From assembly GCA_040285745.1 (NCBI GenBank), contig JAUFOR010000002.1, forward strand, positions 620,001 to 684,000: a stretch of 64,000 bases of DNA. The letters run 5' to 3'. Position 1 is the stretch's first letter. Each line of letters starts with the position of its first letter. The DNA comes from Barthelona sp. PCE. Its lineage: Eukaryota; Metamonada: BaSk clade. Position numbers and translations under genes: made by a program. Shown piece by piece: positions 21,601 through 30,771 of this stretch. The notes beneath the pieces were generated by a model. The model ran no database searches and was not told the origin of the DNA. It saw only the letters and a list, made by a program, of their open reading frames with translations.

Positions 21601-24277
21601 TGAGATAGAAAACATCGTCAAACACATTTTGAAAAATAATTTCACCATTTATCACAACAGCCAACGAGAACGGATTTGTTTTGAGTGTGATTGCCAATGT
21701 AAACTCCTTGTTGGGACTAAATCTCTTTGCTATAGGAATAGGAAACTGTTTTTCACCATCCAATGATTTGCAGCATAAAAGTAACACAAAACGTTGAACA
21801 ATTAACACCATCTCAAAAGAATAGTTAATAAAATCACATTTAATGATTGGTAAATAAATATTCTCACTTGATATAATGTTTGAGTCAAAATAAATAAATG
21901 ATAGGAATAATGTGAGTTGACTGGTAAAGTTTAAACTTTCTGTACCAAACGTTACTGACTTACTTGGCTCCAAATACAAATACTGGTCCTGAGTCAACGT
22001 TGTTCTGTTGTAAGCATTTAATAAATGTGATAAAAACGAAGGAAAACAAAGTGAATTTTCAGTGAAATTATAAAGACGGAATAGTCGATTTGTATTGAGA
22101 TGGGATATACCATAGCAACACGCCATTGACAGCAGTCTCTGCACGATCACATTATCTTCAATGGATAACAGAGAATACAGACCATGGTTGGGAGCGAGAA
22201 TTACCATGGGAAATTCACTAATGTTGTTTGGTGAACACTGGAATTCTGTCAACGAAAGAAACTGATTGACTCTTGGTCTATTCTCACAAACAATACGTTG
22301 TGACATGTCAGGTCCGACGAATTCTAATGAAGAGAACAACCCCAACTGACATAATCCATTAATTATTACACAATCACTTTTAACAACAAAATTCAATAAT
22401 TTTGTTATGTTTTGGAGATCTTGCTCAGAGAAAGACTCGAAGAAAAGAAAATATACATTAAGTATAAGACAAACCCTTAACTGGGTCAATTCATCCGCCA
22501 AATCTATTGTATTTATGCAAAACGATGGGAAAATGATTTGCAAAACATGAGAAAGAAGTGTTGTGTTTGATTTAACATTCATAAAATAGTTGAAAAGTGG
22601 AAGAAATCGATGTAAATGATGGAGCGGAGTATGGCATTCAAGAAAGTTAATGTGAAATCCCTTTGATGAATATTCAAAACCGAATTCAGAATCATGATTT
22701 AAATTAAATTCTGGGATACATTCATTTCGTAAGAAAACATCGAAAAAAGAAGTGAGGATGTCAAGCAACATCGTAACATGTTTGTTTTCCTTTGAATCAA
22801 TGAGATAAAAAAGTTTCGAAAAAAGAAGATTGAAATGATCTTCTGACACAAAACAACTAAACTCACTCTCTTTTAAGATCCGATGGAAGCTTTCTAGATA
22901 GCATAGCGGCTCAAGATTAGATTGTGATATCTCATTAAAACAGAACTCAAAAAACTCATTGTATAAGCGTATGAACTTAGCTTTTAGCGCTGTCTCGTGG
23001 TCGGGTAGCAATTGGTAACCCTGATAGAATACTAGCAAAGAGCTGTTTATAGAAAATAGAAACAGTAAGTTATCAAGGGAAAGTTGAGGATAATTAAACG
23101 CTACTATTTGGTCAATGAGTATGTTCTCGAGCTCAATGAACGTATCGTAGTACCTAGAAATCGAATTGTAATGCCTAAAAAAGAAGAAAATAAAATCAAC
23201 CGAGGAGTGGAATTCTTGATTATCCAGCAATTGTCGAACAAATATGCTGTATACGGCGTCGTGGGTCTCCAATCCCCTCACACGAGACAGAGATTCAAGC
23301 AATGAATTTTTTTGAAAAGTATAAAAGAAGAACTGGAAAATTTCAAGATCATCAATCTTGCTCTTCATCAACAAGAAATCAAATACTGATTCGTCCAGCT
23401 TGGCAACATCATTTATATGCTTAAAGATGGTAAGTAAATCCATTTTTTCGAAAAAACCTTCAAAATCAGTGCGGTGCACCAAACAGCGATAGAATTCATC
23501 TGTTGCAATTGGCTTACTAATCTGCAACCCAATAAAAAGATACATGAATGTTCTCTTATTCAAAGTGATATCGGTGGAAAAAACAAACTCAATAAATGAA
23601 GTGTTTTTTGTTTTCTCAAAGAAAATATGATAACCTTTGTCAAGGAGGCTGGAACTCTCTATGGCTTCAATGAAAGAAGTAAGGAAACTATCCTTAAAGA
23701 AAAAATTGAAATTTAGAGAATTGAACATTTGGCTGAACGCAGGAAAGTTTTGCTTCATAATTTGAATCAACAGAGAGAACAGATACGATCTGAGCGCCTC
23801 TATACTCTTCTCTGTATCAGACAACTCAAAAGTTAATTCATTCAACTGAAGTACGCAATTAACCTCATCCTCAGCAAAATCATTGGATATGTAGTGCGCT
23901 ATGAGTTCGACAAGCGTGTCTACAACAGGGGCATCAAGCAAATGTAAAATACCAAAGAGAAATGAACTTAAAAGAAATGATTTTTCATCAATTACAGATT
24001 TAAAAAGGTTTAGCCCTCTTATATGCTTGCATGTGAGATGAAAAGAGTTCAGAAATTCAACAACACTGCCCTCAATATCTTTTAGAATGGTAAAATCATC
24101 ACATAGTGTGTTTCTAACGATTTCCTTCACGGTATTGTATGCGTCAATCCCAAGGCAAACATTTCTAACATCAAACAGTTCGATATCATCTCCGCATTTC
24201 TGCAGATCTTCAACAAGCTGCTCGAACGAGCTGTCAATACATAAAGAGTCAAAAAGGATAATTGGATCCTCACCCAT
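15653..24277 (-). CDS. Giant BEACH-domain protein (neurobeachin/LYST family)
   Basis: About 2874 residues from the first ATG at 24277 (MGEDPIILFDSL); upstream in-frame sequence offers only a TTG. The long N-terminal part is helical, armadillo-like, with a ConA/LamG-like beta module near 760-880 as in other BEACH proteins. A PH-like domain lies near 2175-2290 (DDVKTVEPRRYQSRNTAFEV). The BEACH core lies near 2290-2545: MVYNRRSERSF, WEWNWDIRGEMINYQ, FQGGKLDAPSRQLNSV, VELPLWSENNSRLFVSRHAQ, WLDLIFGVNSRGQNA and NIYHPICYDDFDID. A C-terminal beta-propeller follows (~2572-2874). BEACH proteins act as scaffolds in vesicle and lysosome-related traffic. The BEACH sequence is divergent but its signature blocks are in order. 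It lies head-to-tail after a probable paralogue. Confidence 0.87.
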   Translation of the reverse strand: MGEDPIILFDSLCIDSSFEQLVEDLQKCGDDIELFDVRNVCLGIDAYNTVKEIVRNTLCDDFTILKDIEGSVVEFLNSFHLTCKHIRGLNLFKSVIDEKSFLLSSFLFGILHLLDAPVVDTLVELIAHYISNDFAEDEVNCVLQLNELTFELSDTEKSIEALRSYLFSLLIQIMKQNFPAFSQMFNSLNFNFFFKDSFLTSFIEAIESSSLLDKGYHIFFEKTKNTSFIEFVFSTDITLNKRTFMYLFIGLQISKPIATDEFYRCLVHRTDFEGFFEKMDLLTIFKHINDVAKLDESVFDFLLMKSKIDDLEIFQFFFYTFQKNSLLESLSRVRGLETHDAVYSIFVRQLLDNQEFHSSVDFIFFFFRHYNSISRYYDTFIELENILIDQIVAFNYPQLSLDNLLFLFSINSSLLVFYQGYQLLPDHETALKAKFIRLYNEFFEFCFNEISQSNLEPLCYLESFHRILKESEFSCFVSEDHFNLLFSKLFYLIDSKENKHVTMLLDILTSFFDVFLRNECIPEFNLNHDSEFGFEYSSKGFHINFLECHTPLHHLHRFLPLFNYFMNVKSNTTLLSHVLQIIFPSFCINTIDLADELTQLRVCLILNVYFLFFESFSEQDLQNITKLLNFVVKSDCVIINGLCQLGLFSSLEFVGPDMSQRIVCENRPRVNQFLSLTEFQCSPNNISEFPMVILAPNHGLYSLLSIEDNVIVQRLLSMACCYGISHLNTNRLFRLYNFTENSLCFPSFLSHLLNAYNRTTLTQDQYLYLEPSKSVTFGTESLNFTSQLTLFLSFIYFDSNIISSENIYLPIIKCDFINYSFEMVLIVQRFVLLLCCKSLDGEKQFPIPIAKRFSPNKEFTLAITLKTNPFSLAVVINGEIIFQNVFDDVFYLNDPHIATHHSINNSTEITINPNIYPVLPEHTNDNVEKRWLLKNLLISPDFSLDYCLKLSDMNDMYLSNFLNIPRSFTLLFFIKNQSLLVNSVNSMFQGKKDDTVHCLDNKDAHVVDMLGFFDVSFIISNLSTVLHLLYVNSNDITSYRCLELLFRLPEVKDHLLRDNNRHIMSEMLFPITADRKGVFDLTLDHLQCFLSILGINYTLETLERLCDMECNVKKELLRLSTHSSSINIELMNTFFSSSYLLSCTTLLDDLDYSSTIFTHRIGFFNSLTIFTLLSSTVSTKLRNEDVILPILQGFTSGTVTHVHPHVAKSLIFFVRRFFPKTLKNLTRILQFLTDMTVVLEIEHPDECFMIEILENENLFTSSILSKYTIRQSSRFGFHFFRYVFLNNLRSILSEKRKFLNEEQISLLYNHIFINCLRENMYVQGEYAKIALFLKPEFIAAFTLGDYISLLDKITKNVFITKDFINMFCINCLENKSEDFPIFAKELNEILGGLGKVSGYKPQQVENKSENEDKAIKLDFDILDLYYNLFSTQMVYLRISINDQCKFEYYLDCYLSLIIRSCILLKFEHFSIMDNNTPLISLSKQNFSIFKLKCIKNLIFSVMRAYDIIFELYQLSDSNSENSRLMQILSIDSTLCFHFEMLCSIVDLAITTFDSIDEWLDHFFDYFHLTTTVCTFTRTFTNSIVRKLFDIIIHSVLRPERKSFLLSIKNVHTLLALVTRTLFEQINTPNDATKVELGFYDFLYHNVANAPYNYCDFCDALIHLIQHNVIDLLKHNIANEVAKTHIYPFRKPKVFPNNNTDIDPSQSWSNELTKNNQLLSILTILKKIIFLNLYIVQQQDFFDLENNFNIKLSVRKLIKRLFSKASVFFKMISELTEFLKAFLYFMECILAKSYYTLTKLGRDKLENRKLKTQQIIDIFFSHVDILFDKGIFESYELMEFMDDLGAREDITLKQTFFLAKKYKLVFSKNIPIDFFDLIIKPLFESIKDTDRDEKIHTYCYQNISSIWTLVIQLFNESKFKKSLARSTSKDVAKLILRNFKKKFAFPTAKTRIRPLQRVKKRNQGLKKVMIPSSILHFNLGSHLNFRVPNDFPDDSELARSHMHSTEEPDIKSIFLTDELFCDFRSIAKDWLDVFEHEVLLSETNALYLTEGTESYQKVWNAKQQRILDLCLAQIMNASPICDPTVLRTVHQMRGLSSLFSSVKNSFLVYNDANRFYPTPQWELLPLSKHSGTFQRFFATLSPAVTPFLRQPELMTDPIDIKHTKELPDIALNLKKISLRFEHEVIKATVIMRHRSICGTLFANDEEFMFIPNDLSLSTLGHCSLFTKDDVKTVEPRRYQSRNTAFEVFFTSGYSLLLSFYDAGREAFTTISKLSIFMIRKKPVQTEEKSNFNSLMVYNRRSERSFMDRGRGFVFPVVLSNAIDTNELREMTKVMGAITHEPNVWEWNWDIRGEMINYQVPSEFDSYYFSNCYCPSSLLLHYYGRMLPFIDDQIMFQGGKLDAPSRQLNSVRRLTTAAKHGMFEADPLLFYNPEVLMNFNSVIFDVKNSNYSFDVELPLWSENNSRLFVSRHAQLLNCLDLSPWLDLIFGVNSRGQNAKKNINIYHPICYDDFDIDDVAKDEGIREIMHHESNNYGTVPKKIFDKPVRRQSVVPKHFSKENSLNALLYPQYYKCNIRFLKSVYRYSNKTHQIISHDENAFSHLVVEQGLLWLVNCDTKANVVTDRTLLKVVRANLEKVLYISEYIIAMTKMMLHKYNFNTKTLETILLQSMYFDSEIVGVKHVTDWDLLIVVCADGLLSTIDFNTFKLVKQTQLSQLHRFLSFTTAQLVDFTVTCIDVCQRNGDIVVVTKLGEQSSLTLLSLNLRHIKTISTHIYSFAMVHDFDTNVEDYDIIVTGTKTGRIAVYSTEKLQELFIFNLGTQLMGDHWINYISIHQNRLVRCFTKSVMLEFQLETNHVEKGSIRRRVMRQFDRKYVL

Positions 24278-24339
24278 AATAACTACCCATATTAAAAACA
24301 ATGGGAAGAATTAAAGTATGTGAAAATGAGGATAATTTA

Positions 24340-27300
24340 TTAACAAGCTATTGCTTTATATTGGAACTGCTTATCGGGGTAATCTACGTCAGGTTCGACA
24401 ATGAGTTGATGTGAAAAATCATTAGATGTATCACAAACAAAAAATGAAAAAAAGAGTAGCTTGTTAGTATTACGACATTTGTGTAAATTAAGTGTATACA
24501 CCATTTTCAGCTCACAATTAAGCTCAAAGAAATCGCAAATTACAATGAATCCATTATCATCTGTTGTAAAAAACCCTAAACGGATCATATTGTCTGAAGA
24601 ACTTAAAACAACTGCTTTTCTGAAGTTAACTCCTACATCTTCATCAATATCAAGTCGGCAGAACCCGCCGTTCACTGTGTCTATTACTATTACTACTGAT
24701 CTATGATGATTAATTGCCAAAATACAGAAAAAGTATTGATTATGGCATTCTGAAACAGTCACCATTACCAAGTCCCCGCTGGAGGTATTCAGCACATCAC
24801 ACAGGTCCTGAGAAAAAATTAATTCGTTGACAGAAATATTGTATATAAGCAAGGTGTGATTGCACCCAAAAACACCATATATCTGTCCCTGATCGTAACA
24901 AATGTTATGGTGGTGGGGGATGTCGGGAAGAAATATCTGCTGCATGTCTTTGCAATAAATAAACGTTGCACCGCGGAAGTAAAAATCCAAAAGTGGAGAT
25001 TTGTTCTCAGACAAGACAGTTTTTAACATAAAATCATTATCATTTGTAGTAGAATCAACAGGGACATAATGAATAACAGTGCTACTGATGATTGAATCGT
25101 AGCAAGACTTGAAATATACTCTGTATCCTGTGAAAGCGTTAGGAAACTCCTTTAACTGCATTTTGCGCAAAGGATATAGATCGGTAAACGAAGATATATC
25201 ATATATCGTGACGTTTGGGCTAAGCACAGAAAAACATTTCTTATTGGTCTCGGTATATTTGCTTAGATTAAGGGATTCCTTAAAGTATATATGAATGAAT
25301 GAATCGAAAGTGTACCTACGTAGTCTTAGCTCAAATTCTACAATATCAGAAGCAGTAAAAACTGATACATTCCGTTTTTGATGTGGCAAACTTACATGCG
25401 TTAGCTTATGCTTAGCACGCTGCTTAAAAGATCCTCCTAAAGCATAAGTTGACAGAAGCTTGACTACAACTGCGTCACTGTCATAAGTATGAGAATCAAA
25501 CCGAGCACTATATATAGATTCAGTTAAAAATCTTAGTTTAATATCAGTATCTGTAAAAACATTCATAAATTCATTAAATATGGCTGTTGGTAATACAATA
25601 CTGTCCTTCAGATCTCGATACACAGAAGGCTGGACTCGTGCATGGCTATCACTTACAGCATCAGTGAAAGAGAAATGTTTTCCGAATCTAAAATGCAAAA
25701 GCGATTGTGGAAGGAAATCAAAAGATTCTTGCTTGACATTAATGTGTTGAAACGTATCTTGACAAAAAATAAATAAAGAATTCAAATCATACTTGTCTAT
25801 CTGTTCCGATAGAGCACTACGAGTCTCTCTATCAAAAAATAGTCGAATTGTTGCATTGTAAAACTCACGATGACTGGTCATAAACTCCTTATACCAGTTC
25901 CAGACCTGGTTGATATTCAGTAGCATAGAATTGTCACTGTTGTTCATTTCTGACAAAATTGAGTTGTATTTATCAGCAAACTCTCTGAGATTTTCGTCTT
26001 TTTCACTGGAGTTGAATATATCATCAAATGAATAACCCATTGTTGTGAGTTTGCGGGTCATAACCTCCTGATACAACATTAACCGATCGTTATTGAAAAG
26101 AACGCTGAAAATAATAAAGGAACAATATTTCTCCAAAGCTAAAAAGAAGAGAATAAATGTTATACTGTCTTCGTTGAACAGAAGATCAAAGAAACCATGG
26201 TTTTCCAAAGTAAACAATAAGAAACGCGGTAAAGAAAAGAATGAAGAAACAAAAAATCGCAACTTGTTCTTCATATTCTTCACAAAATTCAAATTGACAG
26301 GGGTAATGTGCATTCCGTTCAAAAAACCACAAAAAATTACACTGATAAATTCATTGAACAGTGTTAAAAAGTTCTTTCTAAAATTTTTTTTTTGATTTAG
26401 AGATTTAATATTATAAACAGGATCAAATCCAGTGTTTTGGGCAATATGGTCAACGTTTTCATACAAAATCAGTTCAAGAATTGTAACATTTCCGTTGTTT
26501 GAAGAAAAACAAAATGTGTTGGAAGAATTTGTAAAATTCATTGTTTTCTCATTAAAGAGATTAAATAACGTGAACAACAACTGTAGCGTCTCAAAAAATC
26601 GTTCCTGCAAGGAATTAGTATGAACAAAACTTGTTTTTAATGTGTGATAATCTTCAACTGTGGAAAACTTATTAGTGAAATAGAAAGATTCCAATAGACA
26701 TCCGAAAACCAGCAGCAAACTATCAGCATGTAACACTAACACTCTAAAATCAACGTTATTAACCAAAGAACTTGCAAACGAGATTAAAAATGATTGGTAG
26801 TTAATTAAGGCATAACACTGGTTATCCAATGGGTGAATACCATCAATCTTGTGTTGCAAATAATTATTAAGTCGCTTAAAAATCTGAACAAAATTAAAAA
26901 CATTACTAAAAAACAATGTGTTAAATAATGTGATCAAGAAGGAAGAAAAGAAGTCAACAATATCCTTTAGTAGTGTACTTTTGGGATGTTCTTGTACGTT
27001 GATAGATAATAAGATGTATGAATAGATCATATCTTTGAGCAAATCGAAATCAAAAAAATCAATTATTGATAACTGCACACCAGTCTTATTAATGTTATAT
27101 CCAAGCTTTTCTTTGACGAACAAAATCGAAACAGTGTACTGAAACTCAAAAGCCAAAACACAAACACTGCAAAATGTATTGTTAAGAAAAGACATATTTA
27201 ACTCAGAAAGTCTCAGTGATTGTTTGAATAAAGACTTTGTTGCGCGCAAGAACCCCTTGAAGAACGGCTTACGGAACCCATAACTTGATGAAGAATGATT

Positions 27301-30300
27301 GCAAATTGAAGAAACTAGAATATCATCATACTGTAATTCAAATTCATTAGGACTTATAGAAGAATGAAAATCTATTAATGGGAGCCATTGGTGCTTTTCA
27401 AGAAAGAAAAATGCATATAGAAGAGTAAAAGTAATGTCTTGATTGTTGAAGAATAATTCACTCTTGTTAAGTATATAAAAAACATTGTGGCCATTTTTTT
27501 GAAAGTGTAAGTTAAACTCTTTGTTCTGCCTGATGATGAGAAGGATCATTAAAATTTCATTCATTAAATGCTTTTCATAATTCAAGTTAAAATATAAGGT
27601 ATTGATCATTCTAGAAAAATCTTTTTCGCCAGACGTTATCAATAACCTATTACTTAAAAGCAACGATTTGCACAAGATTTTTATGGTTTGACGTTTGAAA
27701 TATATATAACCAGGACTTATTTTAACACCTGCTTTTGGAAATGATCTAGTATCGGCTAAAATCTCAAAAAAGAATCTTTGAAGGGCTACATCATCACAAT
27801 TGTATGCCATGGCTGTGAGAAACATAGATACCTTTTCTGCTAACTCCATTGATAAACATAAGTCAGTGAAAAAAAAATGTAAAGTAAAATGGTGAAAAGC
27901 GTTCAATTCTCTAAGCATGTGTAAATTCACCTTATTGTGTTTGATATTTTCTGTAAGACGTGAAAAGAAATCAACTAAGAAAGAGTGGAAATTTTTCTGA
28001 AAAAATGAAAAGTTGTGTATCAACAAATCAAAATAATCATTTAATATTAACTGCCTCTTATCTCTCAATCCAATCATGCTCACAAGACTCTCGTATTCCT
28101 CATGTGTGGGATTCTCACAGACAAGTATAAGCTTAATACATGAACCGATTAAATTCAAACCATTACCAAAGCTCAAGATAAAACTCCTAAACGTTGATAC
28201 CTGCATGAAGCATGCTAATACATGCAAATCTTTGTTAACACAAAGCCTATCATCATTGACATTTTCCCATAAAACCTTCATCATCCTTCTGATGAAAAAA
28301 ATATTATACTCGTTGTGACAGAATCGTGAAAGATGAAATCTAGAATTAGGTACATGGGTTTTAAACTGATCTATAACATTACAAGAAAGTGAATTTTTTT
28401 CGGAAATTTCTTGTTGACACACTAAACATCCATTACCATCTATTAAACCAGTAGTTTTGTGAGAAAAGTTATTAACACTAAATAGAAGTGAGGAAAATGA
28501 GGAATTTTTTCCATTTCCTAATAAGTATGAAGTTGAATGATAAAAAATTTCAGATTGTGATCTTACATTAAAGAAATCAAACGGTGACAATGGTAAATGG
28601 AAACAAATTTCTTTATCAAAACGATCAGAAATCATAGTAACCATTTTTTTTGTGATATTCAGAATTAGACCAATTTGAACAAGACCAGGGGTCAGAGATA
28701 TATTTTCAGATACATATTCTCTTCCATCAACTTGTACAGAAAATTCATTCTTTGACATAAGCAATGATAACTCAAGCTTAGCATTAAACTGCATAAAGAG
28801 CTCAATTGTGTCGGACATGAACGGATTGAACCGTACTACACACCTGAACACTGTGGCTTCGTATGTTTCATGCGCTGGGAAATTTTGATAAAACAGTGTA
28901 TTGCTGCAACGTGTATAATATTCACTAATTGAGTTAACCTGACATGTACTATCATTAAATAACTTAACAATGTCACTGTGAGAGATTATTTCTACTTCAT
29001 AAAGTTTCCAGATATGCTGACAAAGAGTTGAAGAAGCTTTATGATTAGAAATCAATAACAAACATTTTAGAAGGTGAGAGTTCAGTAAATCGCAACTAAA
29101 AATACTTGTGATATCTTTAATACTTTCAAAAGGTTCAAGATTACTAATTTTGAGAATAATTTCTGGACTATTATTTAAAAAATCCAAAAAATCCAAAAAG
29201 AAGTTATTGAAGCTATTGTTCTTGCTTGAAATACACTGAAACATAAAAAGCATATAGTTATAAACCTCAATGATTGACCAATTTTCAATGGATCTTTGGT
29301 TAAGAATCGATTCAAAAACAACCAGCTCTTCATTATTTGTGATGTCAAAAACTGATAAAAGGCAATCAAAAACACAGTGAGATGTTGGAAAAAAACAAGT
29401 TATATCAATTAGATACAGACAATTATGGAAAAATTCAAAAAAAATTGTTTTGTGTTTGTTACGGTGGAAATTTCCAGATCTAAGAATAGGAACAACGTAT
29501 ACTTCCGCTATACATCGAATATCTACCTGACTTAACAATGTTTCCAATATATTACTCCTCATATTAGTAAAAATATTAGCAAAATACTCAAACAAAGCTT
29601 CATTGTTATCTATTTCATTTGAACTAACAGAAATGTATAAAAGGTGGATTAAAGCAAGGAAATGAAGGTTACTTAATTCAATAATCTCTAAAAAATTTTG
29701 AAAAACTTTATGATAAACAATCTGTCGTTTTTTAAAAACTTTTAACAATTCGTTTGAAAAGGGAAATAATGATCTATTCAATAATTCCAACAATATCTCA
29801 TCTATTTCACTGCTTTCCCATGCTACTTCGTTGTTGTTAAAAGTAGGAAACAATAGAAATATGTTAAATCTTGAGGTATCAAATTCTGTTAACAACATAT
29901 GAAAAAATTCATAATTGTTCAATAGAGAACTGTTATTTTTTAGAACAGCATTGAGAAAGTCTAATGCTAACATTGAAAACTTTAAGGTTTTGAGGAGTTT
30001 CAAAAATTTTATAATACTGTCTTGATCAAATACGACATTTTCAGAATTGCTACCATCTAAGAAGCTTAATAAGTATATTTTTAGGAATGATTTAACATTA
30101 TTAATGCTAAACTTTTCAATAAAAATTTCAGAAGTAAGAATTTCTACAAGGAAAGAAAAAAAAATTGTCTTTCTATCGCAATCAGCAAATAATTTCAGCA
30201 TTTTCTCAAACATAAAGTGGCGGTACACATACTCCTCGGTATTATGAAGAGCTATTTCAAGAGAAACCTGAAGAAGTATATGGTATGCATCGTCTGATGC

Positions 30301-30447
30301 ATTTTCATCACCTTTGATTGTAGAAGCGACATCAGTGAAGAAATCATCAGCCCTACTAACCCAAACATCAACAAAACTTTGAACTGCATCGAAATCAGGA
30401 TTTTGTGCTAAGCTAGAAAAGATAGCAGCTGAATACACGCTATCCAT
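24340..30447 (-). CDS. Giant BEACH-family-like protein apparently lacking the BEACH core
   Basis: About 2035 residues from ATG 30447 (MDSVYSAAIF). It is Phe/Leu/Asn-rich and largely helical. A LamG-like beta stretch lies near 540-660 (LELSLLMSKNEFSVQVDGRE). Near residue 1585 it has QSLLHFRFGKHFSF, which lines up with SSILHFNLGSHLNF of the neighbouring BEACH gene. Near 1694, FTASDIVEFELRLRRYTFDS lines up with the neighbour's PH segment FTKDDVKTVEPRRYQSRNTA. Where the ~250-residue BEACH core should follow, the sequence passes almost at once to propeller-like strands (~1815-2035). I therefore read it as a tandem paralogue that lost BEACH; very strong divergence is the alternative. A scaffold role in membrane traffic is inferred from the family only. 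Confidence 0.6.
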   Translation of the reverse strand: MDSVYSAAIFSSLAQNPDFDAVQSFVDVWVSRADDFFTDVASTIKGDENASDDAYHILLQVSLEIALHNTEEYVYRHFMFEKMLKLFADCDRKTIFFSFLVEILTSEIFIEKFSINNVKSFLKIYLLSFLDGSNSENVVFDQDSIIKFLKLLKTLKFSMLALDFLNAVLKNNSSLLNNYEFFHMLLTEFDTSRFNIFLLFPTFNNNEVAWESSEIDEILLELLNRSLFPFSNELLKVFKKRQIVYHKVFQNFLEIIELSNLHFLALIHLLYISVSSNEIDNNEALFEYFANIFTNMRSNILETLLSQVDIRCIAEVYVVPILRSGNFHRNKHKTIFFEFFHNCLYLIDITCFFPTSHCVFDCLLSVFDITNNEELVVFESILNQRSIENWSIIEVYNYMLFMFQCISSKNNSFNNFFLDFLDFLNNSPEIILKISNLEPFESIKDITSIFSCDLLNSHLLKCLLLISNHKASSTLCQHIWKLYEVEIISHSDIVKLFNDSTCQVNSISEYYTRCSNTLFYQNFPAHETYEATVFRCVVRFNPFMSDTIELFMQFNAKLELSLLMSKNEFSVQVDGREYVSENISLTPGLVQIGLILNITKKMVTMISDRFDKEICFHLPLSPFDFFNVRSQSEIFYHSTSYLLGNGKNSSFSSLLFSVNNFSHKTTGLIDGNGCLVCQQEISEKNSLSCNVIDQFKTHVPNSRFHLSRFCHNEYNIFFIRRMMKVLWENVNDDRLCVNKDLHVLACFMQVSTFRSFILSFGNGLNLIGSCIKLILVCENPTHEEYESLVSMIGLRDKRQLILNDYFDLLIHNFSFFQKNFHSFLVDFFSRLTENIKHNKVNLHMLRELNAFHHFTLHFFFTDLCLSMELAEKVSMFLTAMAYNCDDVALQRFFFEILADTRSFPKAGVKISPGYIYFKRQTIKILCKSLLLSNRLLITSGEKDFSRMINTLYFNLNYEKHLMNEILMILLIIRQNKEFNLHFQKNGHNVFYILNKSELFFNNQDITFTLLYAFFFLEKHQWLPLIDFHSSISPNEFELQYDDILVSSICNHSSSSYGFRKPFFKGFLRATKSLFKQSLRLSELNMSFLNNTFCSVCVLAFEFQYTVSILFVKEKLGYNINKTGVQLSIIDFFDFDLLKDMIYSYILLSINVQEHPKSTLLKDIVDFFSSFLITLFNTLFFSNVFNFVQIFKRLNNYLQHKIDGIHPLDNQCYALINYQSFLISFASSLVNNVDFRVLVLHADSLLLVFGCLLESFYFTNKFSTVEDYHTLKTSFVHTNSLQERFFETLQLLFTLFNLFNEKTMNFTNSSNTFCFSSNNGNVTILELILYENVDHIAQNTGFDPVYNIKSLNQKKNFRKNFLTLFNEFISVIFCGFLNGMHITPVNLNFVKNMKNKLRFFVSSFFSLPRFLLFTLENHGFFDLLFNEDSITFILFFLALEKYCSFIIFSVLFNNDRLMLYQEVMTRKLTTMGYSFDDIFNSSEKDENLREFADKYNSILSEMNNSDNSMLLNINQVWNWYKEFMTSHREFYNATIRLFFDRETRSALSEQIDKYDLNSLFIFCQDTFQHINVKQESFDFLPQSLLHFRFGKHFSFTDAVSDSHARVQPSVYRDLKDSIVLPTAIFNEFMNVFTDTDIKLRFLTESIYSARFDSHTYDSDAVVVKLLSTYALGGSFKQRAKHKLTHVSLPHQKRNVSVFTASDIVEFELRLRRYTFDSFIHIYFKESLNLSKYTETNKKCFSVLSPNVTIYDISSFTDLYPLRKMQLKEFPNAFTGYRVYFKSCYDSIISSTVIHYVPVDSTTNDNDFMLKTVLSENKSPLLDFYFRGATFIYCKDMQQIFLPDIPHHHNICYDQGQIYGVFGCNHTLLIYNISVNELIFSQDLCDVLNTSSGDLVMVTVSECHNQYFFCILAINHHRSVVIVIDTVNGGFCRLDIDEDVGVNFRKAVVLSSSDNMIRLGFFTTDDNGFIVICDFFELNCELKMVYTLNLHKCRNTNKLLFFSFFVCDTSNDFSHQLIVEPDVDYPDKQFQYKAIAC

Positions 30448-30771
30448 GTGTTTAAACGATAAACTCTTCAAATTAAGAGCATGGAATGAGGTTTAAAAGT
30501 ATTTTCAATGTGCAAACACAATTTCAACTGTTTTTAATTTTGAAGTCTTTAGGAAGATATAATTTGGTATACAGTCACAAATTGCCCAAAGTATGAAACA
30601 ATTAATAAGCTCTTAATGGAACACTCACGAATTTAGCCTTGTTCATTGCATTTTGTGGTTTATTTGTCTTGTAAATAGAAATACTTTAAGCACATCATAG
30701 GGTCTGAGAGAATAAAAATTTGTAATATTCTTCTTTAAAGTATATTTCCTTTTACACTTTATTAAACTAAA
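30448..30771. other. Divergent intergenic region upstream of RPL10
   Basis: About 320 AT-rich bases separate the minus-strand giant gene from RPL10 and must contain both promoters. I see no repeat, tRNA or strong hairpin. Several GTATRN strings occur (30591, 30740, 30773) that could serve as 5' splice sites; the last is the best fit for the RPL10 intron. Confidence 0.4.
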
